NCBI GenBank assembly: GCA_017885385.1
Contig: JAFNGF010000237.1
Location: 1 to 23,657, forward strand
DNA from: Planctomycetota bacterium
Lineage (GTDB): Bacteria; Planctomycetota; Phycisphaerae; Sedimentisphaerales; Anaerobacaceae
Direction: 5' to 3'
Length of the DNA stretch: 23,657 nucleotides
Below the pieces are notes generated by a model. It saw only the letters and a list, made by a program, of their open reading frames with translations, had not been told where the DNA came from and did not search any database. The translations under genes were made by a program, and so were the position numbers. Shown piece after piece: positions 7,832-14,003 of this stretch (position 1 is the first letter of the stretch; each line of letters begins with the position of its first letter).

Positions 7832-7857
7832 TGTCATTCCTGCGAAAGCAGAAATCC
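7832..7857. repeat. ATTCCC...GGGAAT dispersed repeat (copy)
   Basis: GTCATTCCTGCGAAAGCAGA followed by AATCC, just downstream of ilvD, matches the intact copy in murC (17621-17645) with two changes. A half copy (GGGAATGACA, about 7920-7929) follows a CCTTCGG-type stretch at about 7886-7915 (TTCGGCTTGCGCTCAGGGCA). Confidence 0.65.
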
Positions 7858-7948
7858 AAAATCCTCGAAACAAAGTAGATTCCCGCCCGTTCGGCTTGCG
7901 CTCAGGGCAGGCCTTGCGTGGGAATGACAATTGGTGTTAGTCCGTGTC

Positions 7949-7999
7949 TAATCCGTGAAATCCTTCGGCTACGCTCAGGACAAGTTCTGTGGTTAATAA
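7949..7999. repeat. Nested dispersed repeat at the start of the first YkgJ gene
   Basis: The outer repeat CTAATCCGTGAAAT...TCTGTGGTTAA is interrupted by CCTTCGGCTACGCTCAGGAC. The same outer repeat, interrupted at the same point, is at 1871-1953. The GTG at 7989, the likely start of the next gene, lies inside the right half of the outer repeat. Confidence 0.65.
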
Positions 8000-8450
8000 A
8001 AGTCCGTGGTACGTCAGTGGTTTGCATTTTGAGTGTTTGCAGTGCGGCAGATGCTGCTCCGGGCCGGCACAAGGCTACATTTGGGCGACCAGGCCAGAGA
8101 TTCAAATGATTGCAGACTTCCTGAAGATGACGGTGGGGCAGTTGAGGCGAGATTATCTTAGGCGAGTCGGCCTGCGAACAACAATTGTCGAACAGCCCAG
8201 CACCAAAGATTGTATGTTTTTGCGGCAGGCTGACAGCCGGAGGATATGCGTAATTTATCCTGTTCGGCCAAGCCAATGCCGGACGTGGCCTTTTTGGCCG
8301 ATCAATTTAGCCAGTCCAGACGCCTGGAATAAAACAGGTCAAAAATGTCCCGGAATCAATCGCGGAAAATGTTACAGCACCGAGCAGATAAAGAAAATCC
8401 AGAGCAACAAAAAATGGTGGCAGAATCCAGTGCCGACGCCCGGCTCTTGA
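7989..8450 (+). CDS. YkgJ-type cysteine-cluster protein (zinc/iron-chelating), first copy
   Basis: The product is 153 residues from GTG 7989. The conserved beginning is PWYVSGLHFECLQCGRCC: C16-x2-C19-x2-C22-C23 gives the CxxCxxCC signature. Further cysteines at C75 (STKDCMFL), C87 (RICVIYPVRPSQC), C97 and C120 (QKCPGINRGKC) complete the set, and the PSQCRTWPFWP motif is typical. Members of this family are thought to bind zinc or an iron-sulfur cluster; the physiological role is unknown. The start lies within a dispersed repeat, yet the conserved motif begins only about 14 residues later, so little can be missing. Its 3' end overlaps the next gene of the same type. Confidence 0.85.
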   Translation: MVNKSPWYVSGLHFECLQCGRCCSGPAQGYIWATRPEIQMIADFLKMTVGQLRRDYLRRVGLRTTIVEQPSTKDCMFLRQADSRRICVIYPVRPSQCRTWPFWPINLASPDAWNKTGQKCPGINRGKCYSTEQIKKIQSNKKWWQNPVPTPGS

Positions 8451-8914
8451 CGAAAGTAGCTGAAATTTACAAGTGGGTCGACGCGCAGATTTGCCGCAAC
8501 TCTGATTTAGCCGGAGTCTGTAACGCCTGTGGCCGATGTTGTGACTTCGGCGTGTTTGACCATCGCCTGTTTGTTACCACGCCGGAGCTATTGTATTTGG
8601 CGGCAAATCTGGGCGCAGAAAAGGTAAAGCCGATGCCCGCCGCACGATGCCCGTACAATACGTCCGGCAAGTGCAGCATTTATGAGTATCGTTTTGCCGG
8701 CTGCAGGATTTTCTGCTGTAAAGGAACGCCGGATTTCCAAAACGCATTAAGCGAGTCAGCCCTGCGAAAGTTCAAAAATCTCTGCGAGCAGTTCCGGATT
8801 TCGTATCACTATATTGACCTGCCAACCGCACTGAATAATAGTTTTGCCGGCAAGAAAAAAGGCCGAATTAAAAAGAAAAAGTCTAAAAACAGGGGATTTC
8901 GAGAGAAATTTTGA
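8414..8914 (+). CDS. YkgJ-type cysteine-cluster protein, second copy
   Basis: The product is 166 residues from ATG 8414; the frame is open further up to 8345, deep in the preceding gene. The signature CNACGRCC (C36, C39, C42, C43) is followed by ARCPYNTSGKCSIYEYR (C79, C87), then AGCRIFCC (C97, C101, C102). This is the same ligand order as the upstream gene, but with little other similarity. The C-terminus is a basic tail (KKKGRIKKKKSKNRGFREKF). It overlaps the first gene by 37 bases in a different frame, so the pair is probably translated from one mRNA. A pair of distinct cysteine-cluster proteins made together suggests a shared metal-related role, which is inference. Confidence 0.82.
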   Translation: MVAESSADARLLTKVAEIYKWVDAQICRNSDLAGVCNACGRCCDFGVFDHRLFVTTPELLYLAANLGAEKVKPMPAARCPYNTSGKCSIYEYRFAGCRIFCCKGTPDFQNALSESALRKFKNLCEQFRISYHYIDLPTALNNSFAGKKKGRIKKKKSKNRGFREKF

Positions 8915-9121
8915 AATTTGGGGCACTTATCAGTATTGAAAACAAAGTTTTTATAAGACTTATGCGTTTTTAGGCTGAAAATGAGGGTAAAAATGAACGA
9001 AAATGCGCCGGAAATTGTCAAAAGCGCACACGTTTTGACCAAAAAATGACAAAAGTGAGCAGGTTTTGAGCACTTTTTATAGCGCACCGTGAGGGTAGGA
9101 TAACGGGGGACGGGGGTCAGG

Positions 9122-9170
9122 GTTCATTGTTCATAGTTCGGTGTTCGTTGTTCAGAGTTCGTTGTTGGGT
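9122..9170. repeat. Tandem heptamer array GTTCNNN, 7 units
   Basis: The units read in order GTTCATT, GTTCATA, GTTCGGT, GTTCGTT, GTTCAGA, GTTCGTT, GTTGGGT, in exact 7-base register, then decay into G-rich sequence. The arrangement resembles the heptameric short tandem repeats known from cyanobacteria. Confidence 0.8.
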
Positions 9171-9186
9171 GTGGGGGTAGGGATGG

Positions 9187-9221
9187 AAAAGCAAAAATCA
9201 AAAGGCAAAAATCAAAGGTAC
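9187..9221. repeat. Tandem heptamer array AAAANCA, 4-5 units
   Basis: The units are AAAAGCA, AAAATCA, AAAGGCA, AAAATCA and a decayed AAGGTAC, in 7-base register. It follows the GTTC array by 16 bases, so two different heptamer arrays stand side by side. Confidence 0.7.
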
Positions 9222-9572
9222 ATTGGAAGATTCAAAAATGGATAGCCGGGATTCCACCTTCGCTGTTCTACTTTGCTAAAGCTGCAAAGAAACCAGCTAC
9301 GGCGGATAAGTCCGCCAAACAGACGGCGGGCAGGCATACAGGAGGGGGATTCGCCACGGCGAATAAATCTTCGCTGAGCTTCGATTTGGGGGGTGAGATT
9401 GTGGCCATTGCCTGAGGATTGCAGAGGCAAGTTTTATCTGTTGAAAACGGGGTGGGGAGAGTAGAATTGTGAAACAAGAAGAACAGGAATTACGAAATGA
9501 GGCGGCGAATAGATGACTATGAGGCTGTTGACAATATGTTAGATACCCATAACTCTTAAAACGAGGTTGAAC

Positions 9573-10673
9573 ATGGCCATAGGAACAGAACTTCATTATG
9601 CGACTTTGGAAGAATTGTGTTTAGATCCGACGAATCCGAGGTTAGGAAGGAGCAATAAAGGCAGGGATGTGCCGCAAACTAAAGTCCTTGAAATGATGAA
9701 AGATTGGAATATCGAGGAGTTAGCCGTATCGTTTTTGGAAAGTGGGTTCTGGGTCCAAGAAGCCCTTTTGGTGGTTGAAGAGAAAATATACGGGAAGAAT
9801 AACTTAGTCGTAGTCGAGGGAAATAGGAGATTAGCGGCATTGCGTTTTCTTAAAGATGCCTCTGAGGGAATGCCCATATCTCGAGCGTGGAAGGAGATGG
9901 TGGAAGGTGTAAAAATTCCACCGAATCTATTCAAAAAAATCCCATATCTGAAAGCTGGTTCTAGAGAAGATATAAATGCATTTTTAGGATTCAGACATGT
10001 TACTGGAATTCAACAATGGAGGCCGGCAGAAAAAGCGGAATATATAACTAAGTTGATAGAACAAGACAAGATGACTTATGAAGAGGTAATGAGAAAGATA
10101 GGTAGCAAGAAGCAGACAGTTAGACAACATTATATATCTTATAAATTGCTTCTTCAGATGGAAAATCTTGAAGATATTTCCATAGAACATGTTGAAGACA
10201 AATTTAGCGTTCTCTATCTTTCACTTAGAACAAAAGGCGTCCAGAAATATTTGAATATCGATATAACGGCACCTCCTAATATCGCAAAGAAGCCTGTTCC
10301 GAATGACAAGCTCGAGGATCTTAAGAATTTTGCACTGTGGCTTTTTGGGGACGAGAAGCATGAACCTTTGCTGGCGGACTCCCGACAAGTTGACAAATTC
10401 GGAAGGATTCTGGAAAGCAAGGAAGGTGTTGAATATCTAGAACGCACGGAGGAGCCGAAATTTGACGTGGCCTTGAGAATTTCTGGGGGTGATGAACCCG
10501 AACTTATACGTCTAATAGAAAGAGCAACAGATAACGTCGAATTAGTCTTGGGCACGGCTCATCACTACAAAAAATCAGAAAGGTTGATAGAGGCAATCAA
10601 GCGACTAAATGAAGATGTTGAGCAGTTAACAAAGATATTTCCTGCATTATCGAAAAATTTAACAAAGGAATGA
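9573..10673 (+). CDS. ParB/Srx-fold protein, first gene of a methyltransferase-Vsr cassette
   Basis: The product is 366 residues from ATG 9573, chosen over TTG 9567 because ACGAGG (9561-9566) precedes it by six bases. An N-terminal ParB/sulfiredoxin-like domain is visible: LDPTNPRL (17-24), then EELAVSFLESGF (48-59), then the ParB box II-like VVEGNRRLAALRFL (80-93). GFRHVTGIQQWRPAEKAEYI (139-158) and a helix-turn-helix-like stretch (about 163-190) follow, as in related ParB-fold proteins. The remaining ~170 residues are unassigned. Proteins of this fold can bind DNA, hydrolyse CTP or ATP, or act as nucleases; the fold also occurs in the DndB regulator of DNA phosphorothioation. There is no parA nearby, so chromosome partitioning is unlikely. 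It is six bases from the next gene and A+T-richer than flanking genes. Confidence 0.8.
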   Translation: MAIGTELHYATLEELCLDPTNPRLGRSNKGRDVPQTKVLEMMKDWNIEELAVSFLESGFWVQEALLVVEEKIYGKNNLVVVEGNRRLAALRFLKDASEGMPISRAWKEMVEGVKIPPNLFKKIPYLKAGSREDINAFLGFRHVTGIQQWRPAEKAEYITKLIEQDKMTYEEVMRKIGSKKQTVRQHYISYKLLLQMENLEDISIEHVEDKFSVLYLSLRTKGVQKYLNIDITAPPNIAKKPVPNDKLEDLKNFALWLFGDEKHEPLLADSRQVDKFGRILESKEGVEYLERTEEPKFDVALRISGGDEPELIRLIERATDNVELVLGTAHHYKKSERLIEAIKRLNEDVEQLTKIFPALSKNLTKE

Positions 10674-10679
10674 TGATCT

Positions 10680-11621
10680 ATGATACCCACCCCAGAGACG
10701 GGTATGGCCTACTCCGTGAATATACATAATGCTAGGATTGACGCTGCTTGTGATTGGATTGAAGGCATTGTGCTATTTGGCTCAGAAGAAAAAGTTTCAC
10801 AGGCTGAAATGGTAGACCGACTTGTTGAAGAAGAAATTTATAAAGATCAAGACTTCGCATGGGAATTTATACTTGATGTTTGGTCAGAGTTACATAGGCG
10901 AAGGAATTGGATTGGAGTTGACCAACCATTCCGTGTAACTAGCAAGAGCTTTGCACGAATATGCACATGGGAAGATAGCCCTGCGGATGCATTTTGTATG
11001 ATACTCACATTTGCTAAGTGGTATCCAGGCTGGGCAAGTCAATTCGGACATGATTATACAACTCAAGGGGAATTATTTGAGGAACTCATACAGGCATCAT
11101 TGGGCGTTCAATTTTCAGGGTGGGAAATTCACAAAACGGGCTGGTCGCGCAGCAATGTAACAAATCTGGAATCTGTGGTGAATCAAATTGCAGGGAAATT
11201 GGGAGAGGGAGTTGGACAGCTACGACCATGGACAAATGCCAAAGCAAAGGATGCTGGCCTTGATCTGCTCTGTTACAGACCTTTCCCAGATAAACGTGTT
11301 GGTATTCCGGTCTTTCTTATGCAATGTGCAAGCGGCGAGGCAGATTTCGAGGACAAGTTACGAACACCAGATTTAAAAATTTGGGAGAAATTGATTGTTT
11401 TCACGGCTCACCCAAAGAAAGCTTTTGCTACGCCTTTAGCTTTGGTTGATGATGACTTCAAGCGTTATTGCAATATTGTGGATGGAATGCTAATGGACCG
11501 ATGCAGGATCCTTGCTGCTGGAAAACACAAAAGGGATTGGGTCCCGCAAACTTTGTCTGATCGCATTACTTCTTGGATGCGACCTCGTATAGAATCGTTC
11601 GTGAATTTGGGTCTATCTTAG
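10680..11621 (+). CDS. Putative PD-(D/E)XK-like nuclease of the cassette
   Basis: The product is 313 residues. An alternative start is Met9 at 10704. I read a degenerate PD-(D/E)XK core: an N-terminal helix with acidic residue GELFEELIQASL (130-141), then KAKDAGLDLLCYRPFPDK (188-205; D191 and D195), then a strand ending VFLMQCASG (211-219). In the canonical fold the last motif is (D/E)-x-K; here it is Q215-C-A-S-G, a variant I associate with a set of uncharacterised predicted restriction-like nucleases. Residues 1-120 are helical and unassigned, perhaps target recognition. AAGGA overlaps the stop of the upstream gene. The next gene, a DNA methyltransferase, follows after 17 bases, which makes this the natural candidate restriction subunit. 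Without structure prediction the nuclease call is tentative. Confidence 0.6.
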   Translation: MIPTPETGMAYSVNIHNARIDAACDWIEGIVLFGSEEKVSQAEMVDRLVEEEIYKDQDFAWEFILDVWSELHRRRNWIGVDQPFRVTSKSFARICTWEDSPADAFCMILTFAKWYPGWASQFGHDYTTQGELFEELIQASLGVQFSGWEIHKTGWSRSNVTNLESVVNQIAGKLGEGVGQLRPWTNAKAKDAGLDLLCYRPFPDKRVGIPVFLMQCASGEADFEDKLRTPDLKIWEKLIVFTAHPKKAFATPLALVDDDFKRYCNIVDGMLMDRCRILAAGKHKRDWVPQTLSDRITSWMRPRIESFVNLGLS

Positions 11622-11638
11622 AGTTCTGAGAAACAAAA

Positions 11639-12901
11639 ATGAAATTCGTCGATTTATTTGCAGGACTCGGTGGGTTTCATTTGGCAGCCAAAGAACTTGG
11701 TGCCAAGTGTGTTTTTGCCTGCGAAATAGACGAACAGCTCCGAACAACATACGAATCAAATTTTGGAATTGCTCCAGCCGGGGACATCAGAGAAGTGGAC
11801 CCTAAGAAGATTCCAAAGCATGACCTTCTATGCGCGGGATTTCCCTGCCAGCCATTTTCCAAAGCTGGCGGTCAAAAGGGTTTGAATGACTCCATACGAG
11901 GCACGGTTTTCTTCAATGTTATAGAGATATTGCGATACCGCCGGCCAAAGTTTGTGGTTTTGGAGAATGTTGCTCATTTTGTCAGGCACGATGAAGGTAA
12001 TACTTATAACAAACTCAAGGCGTCTCTGGAGGCGATAGGGTACGATGTGAGACATGCTCAGCTTTCTCCTCATAGATTTGACGTGCCGCAGATAAGGGAA
12101 AGAATGTATATGGTTGGGCAGCTTGGAGGTTTGAATGGTTTTCAATGGCCCATCCCACAAACAAACGGCGAGGACCTGTCAATTGAGGCGGTTTTGGAAA
12201 AGAATCCAAAAGAGGCGTTGCCTCTAAGCAAGCAGGTTATTGAATGTTTGGAGACATGGCAGGAGTTTCTTGAGGCTTTTCCGGAAGACGAGCAACTGCC
12301 ATCGTTCCCTATCTGGAGCATGGAGTTCGGTTCAACATACCCATATAAGCAAGATTCTTTGTATAAGGTGCCTGTGAAAATCTTACATAGTAAACGGGGG
12401 GCCTGTGGCGAAAAACTTAACTACAGATTGAGGCGAGATATAATGCAGCACGTACCCAGGTATGCTCGTGCAGAGGACAATGCATTTCCAGATTGGAAAC
12501 AAGAGTTTATAAGAAAGAACAGAGAGCTGTATAGAAAACAAAAAGAGTGGATGGACCAGTGGCTGGATAAGATTCGACGATTTCCGCCGAGCTTGCAGAA
12601 GCTGGAATGGAACTGCAAAGGGGAGGAACGCAATATCTGGAATTACGTAATACAATTCAGGGCGTCTGGAGTGAGAATCAAACGCCCCACAACAGCACCA
12701 TCGCTGGTAGCAATGACCACTACTCAAGTTCCTATCATCGCATGGGAACGACGGTACATGACGGTTAGAGAATGCGCTCGACTTCAATCAATGGATGAAC
12801 TGAAGCATTTCCCCTCTGGCACGGCGGCTATGGCCGCGCTTGGGAATGCAGTGAATGTGAAAGTTGCGCGTCTTGTTCTTGAGAGCCTCTTGAGGGTATA
12901 A
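11639..12901 (+). CDS. dcm: DNA (cytosine-5-)-methyltransferase
   Basis: The product is 420 residues, the normal size for a type II C5 methyltransferase. It transfers the methyl group of S-adenosylmethionine to cytosine C5 in a specific DNA site. Motif I is FVDLFAGLGGFHLAA (3-17). Motif IV is AGFPCQPFSKAGG with nucleophile C70. Motif VI is VVLENV (107-111). Motif VIII is QIRERMYMVG (151-160). Motif X is ALGNAVNVKVARLV near the C-terminus. The variable region between motifs VIII and IX (about 165-350) holds the target recognition domain; its specificity cannot be predicted here. It lies between the putative nuclease and vsr on the same strand, with gaps of 17 and 40 bases. Gene symbol dcm denotes the family only, not the CCWGG specificity. 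Confidence 0.95.
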   Translation: MKFVDLFAGLGGFHLAAKELGAKCVFACEIDEQLRTTYESNFGIAPAGDIREVDPKKIPKHDLLCAGFPCQPFSKAGGQKGLNDSIRGTVFFNVIEILRYRRPKFVVLENVAHFVRHDEGNTYNKLKASLEAIGYDVRHAQLSPHRFDVPQIRERMYMVGQLGGLNGFQWPIPQTNGEDLSIEAVLEKNPKEALPLSKQVIECLETWQEFLEAFPEDEQLPSFPIWSMEFGSTYPYKQDSLYKVPVKILHSKRGACGEKLNYRLRRDIMQHVPRYARAEDNAFPDWKQEFIRKNRELYRKQKEWMDQWLDKIRRFPPSLQKLEWNCKGEERNIWNYVIQFRASGVRIKRPTTAPSLVAMTTTQVPIIAWERRYMTVRECARLQSMDELKHFPSGTAAMAALGNAVNVKVARLVLESLLRV

Positions 12902-12941
12902 GAGCGATGTGGCCGTGGGTAAGACTTGATCAGGGTTTTTA

Positions 12942-13346
12942 ATGGATGTTCTGAGCAAGGATCAACGTTCCTATTGCATGTCGCGCATAAGAAAAACGGA
13001 TACAACCCCGGAAATGGTTGTGAGAAGGATTGTTCACAACTGCGGTTATCGTTACCGACTTCATAGAAACGACCTCCCAGGGTGTCCTGACATTGTGCTC
13101 CCAAGCCACAAGAAGATCATCTTCGTGCACGGATGCTGGTGGCACCGGCACAATTGTCGGCTTGGACGCCGAACTCCCAAATCAAGACTCGGATACTGGC
13201 TTCCAAAACTCCATGCAAATAAAGAGAGACATAAGCGAAACTTGCGGAAGCTACGAAGTCAAGGATGGAAGGTATTGACCGTATGGGAATGCCAAACTCG
13301 AGAACCAGACAAGTTGATAAATCGCATCCTCAAGTTCATCGAGTAA
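12942..13346 (+). CDS. vsr: Very short patch repair endonuclease (Vsr)
   Basis: The product is 134 residues, usual for Vsr. The enzyme nicks 5' of the T in T:G mismatches left by deamination of 5-methylcytosine. Family signatures in order: MSRIRKTDTTPEMVVRR (13-29), GYRYRLHRNDLPGCPDIVLP (35-54, catalytic D50 equivalent to E. coli D51), FVHGCWWHRHNC (61-72, H63 and H68 equivalent to H64 and H69), and GWKVLTVWECQ (108-118). Cysteines C65 and C72 fit the structural zinc site. Against E. coli Vsr the residue at D97 (in an ERD motif) is His97 here (NKERHKRN). It directly follows the methyltransferase, the classical pairing. Some stand-alone Vsr-like proteins work as restriction enzymes, so either role is possible. 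Confidence 0.95.
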   Translation: MDVLSKDQRSYCMSRIRKTDTTPEMVVRRIVHNCGYRYRLHRNDLPGCPDIVLPSHKKIIFVHGCWWHRHNCRLGRRTPKSRLGYWLPKLHANKERHKRNLRKLRSQGWKVLTVWECQTREPDKLINRILKFIE

Positions 13347-13394
13347 ATCTCCACTCCACTTCGACAGCTATACTTGCATTTCATTCCAGGTTCG

Positions 13395-13424
13395 AACACG
13401 CTCTTCGGCAAGCTCAGGGCAGGT
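13395..13424. repeat. CCTTCGG-type dispersed repeat after the cassette
   Basis: CTCTTCGGCAAGCTCAGGGC followed by AGG is a short member of the CCTTCGG...GCTCAGGGCAGG family. It marks the downstream side of the methyltransferase cassette. Confidence 0.5.
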
Positions 13425-13504
13425 TTTGAATTTAGGATGGCGGATAGTGTTCAGGGGGGCAGTTTAGTCTCTTTGATAGCGAAAAGGTACTACATAGCAT
13501 CGGA

Positions 13505-13666
13505 TTATGCATGAGGACGAGTTAAACTCTTAGGTTTTTGCTCCTGAGGCACCTGGTCCAGATGTATATGACAGTAAGCCTCATGGTTATAGATACTCAA
13601 GATATGCGTGCAGCGCGGAAACGTGCATTTCCTGCCCTCAGCCGAAGTTTTTAGCATTTTTCCCAT
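13505..13666 (-). CDS. Small Cys/His-rich protein (possible zinc-binding)
   Basis: The product is 53 residues from ATG 13666, with GGAGT four bases upstream; this start is preferred to one 10 codons earlier. The centre is KCTFPRCTHILSIYNHEAYC followed by HIH, with C14, C19, C32 and H35 spaced like a small zinc finger (C-x4-C-x12-C-x2-H). The strong ribosome binding site and ordered Cys/His residues argue for a real gene. I have the impression that similar short proteins are common in planctomycete genomes, but cannot confirm it. It lies on the opposite strand between the vsr gene and ftsQ, in a region rich in repeats. Function unknown; a DNA- or protein-binding role is inference. Confidence 0.6.
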   Translation of the reverse strand: MGKMLKTSAEGRKCTFPRCTHILSIYNHEAYCHIHLDQVPQEQKPKSLTRPHA

Positions 13667-13882
13667 CGTTACTCCTATAGGTAAATCACCACACAAAGAA
13701 GCCGTAAAGGTTAATTGTCTTCGAGTGCGGCCTAAAGATTTTCTAATCTATTTATACCACATTATTGGGCTTTGTCAAACAATCTCTTAATAAGGGACTG
13801 CCGCCTAAGGAATCTGGGAGCAACATACCCGTTTGATAACCTCGAGGAACTGGGACCCACACAAACGGCGACGGGCATTTTC

Positions 13883-13910
13883 ATTGATTATTGATGATTG
13901 ATTATTGGGC
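13883..13910. repeat. Tandem heptamer array ATTGATT, 4 units
   Basis: The units are ATTGATT, ATTGATG, ATTGATT, ATTGGGC in exact 7-base register. It has the same period as the arrays at 9122-9170, 9187-9221 and 15979-16020, but a different sequence. Confidence 0.7.
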
Positions 13911-13950
13911 AGATTGGCGCGTCCGGCGAACGACGGCGGTGTAAATATAA

Positions 13951-13991
13951 CCCCCGAATAAACTTGTCTGACGACAGTTAAGATTCGGGGG
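13951..13991 (-). terminator. Long hairpin after ftsQ, possible terminator
   Basis: CCCCCGAAT (13951-13959) pairs perfectly with ATTCGGGGG (13983-13991). The 23-base loop contains a smaller AACT...AGTT stem. It begins 12 bases past the ftsQ stop on the minus strand. The tract after the stem on that strand (TTATATTTA) is only moderately T-rich, so it may be just one more palindromic repeat with CCCC/GGGGCTAA ends. Confidence 0.4.
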
Positions 13992-14003
13992 CTAAACGCC
14001 GGG

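Larger units (their letters stand above)
8915..9572. other. Intergenic region with tandem heptamers and small palindromes
   Basis: There is no convincing gene in these ~660 bases. From 8935 to 9090 the DNA is A/T-rich without recognisable structure. It then holds a GTTCNNN heptamer array (9122-9170), an AAAANCA heptamer array (9187-9221), and small palindromes such as GGCGGATAAGTCCGCC (9301-9316) and TTCGCCACGGCGAA (about 9350-9363). TTGACA at 9528-9533 might be a -35 box for the cassette that follows, but no good -10 box is found at the right distance. Confidence 0.6.
13667..14003. other. Intergenic region upstream of the small protein gene and downstream of ftsQ
   Basis: These ~340 bases contain a heptamer array (13883-13910) and a long hairpin (13951-13991) near the ftsQ stop. 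No gene is credible. The stretch at 13700-13800 should hold the promoter of the small minus-strand gene, but I do not see clear -35/-10 boxes. Confidence 0.55.

Noticed and set aside
8809..9087. 92-residue minus-strand frame rich in Phe and Leu
   Set aside because: It is half shadow of the second YkgJ gene (the Lys-rich tail read backwards) and has no recognisable motif or ribosome binding site.
9122..9221. CRISPR array
   Set aside because: The units are 7 bases with no spacers, so this is a short tandem repeat; no cas gene is present.
9528..9553. Promoter for the methyltransferase cassette
   Set aside because: TTGACA is perfect, but the only -10-like hexamer (CATAAC) is 14 bases away, which is too close for a confident call.
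9212..9596. Overlapping minus-strand frames before the cassette
   Set aside because: They overlap each other in several frames, cover repeats and small palindromes, and show no family features.
13608..13790. Plus-strand 60-residue frame
   Set aside because: It is the antisense of the better-supported 53-residue Cys/His gene and has no ribosome binding site.
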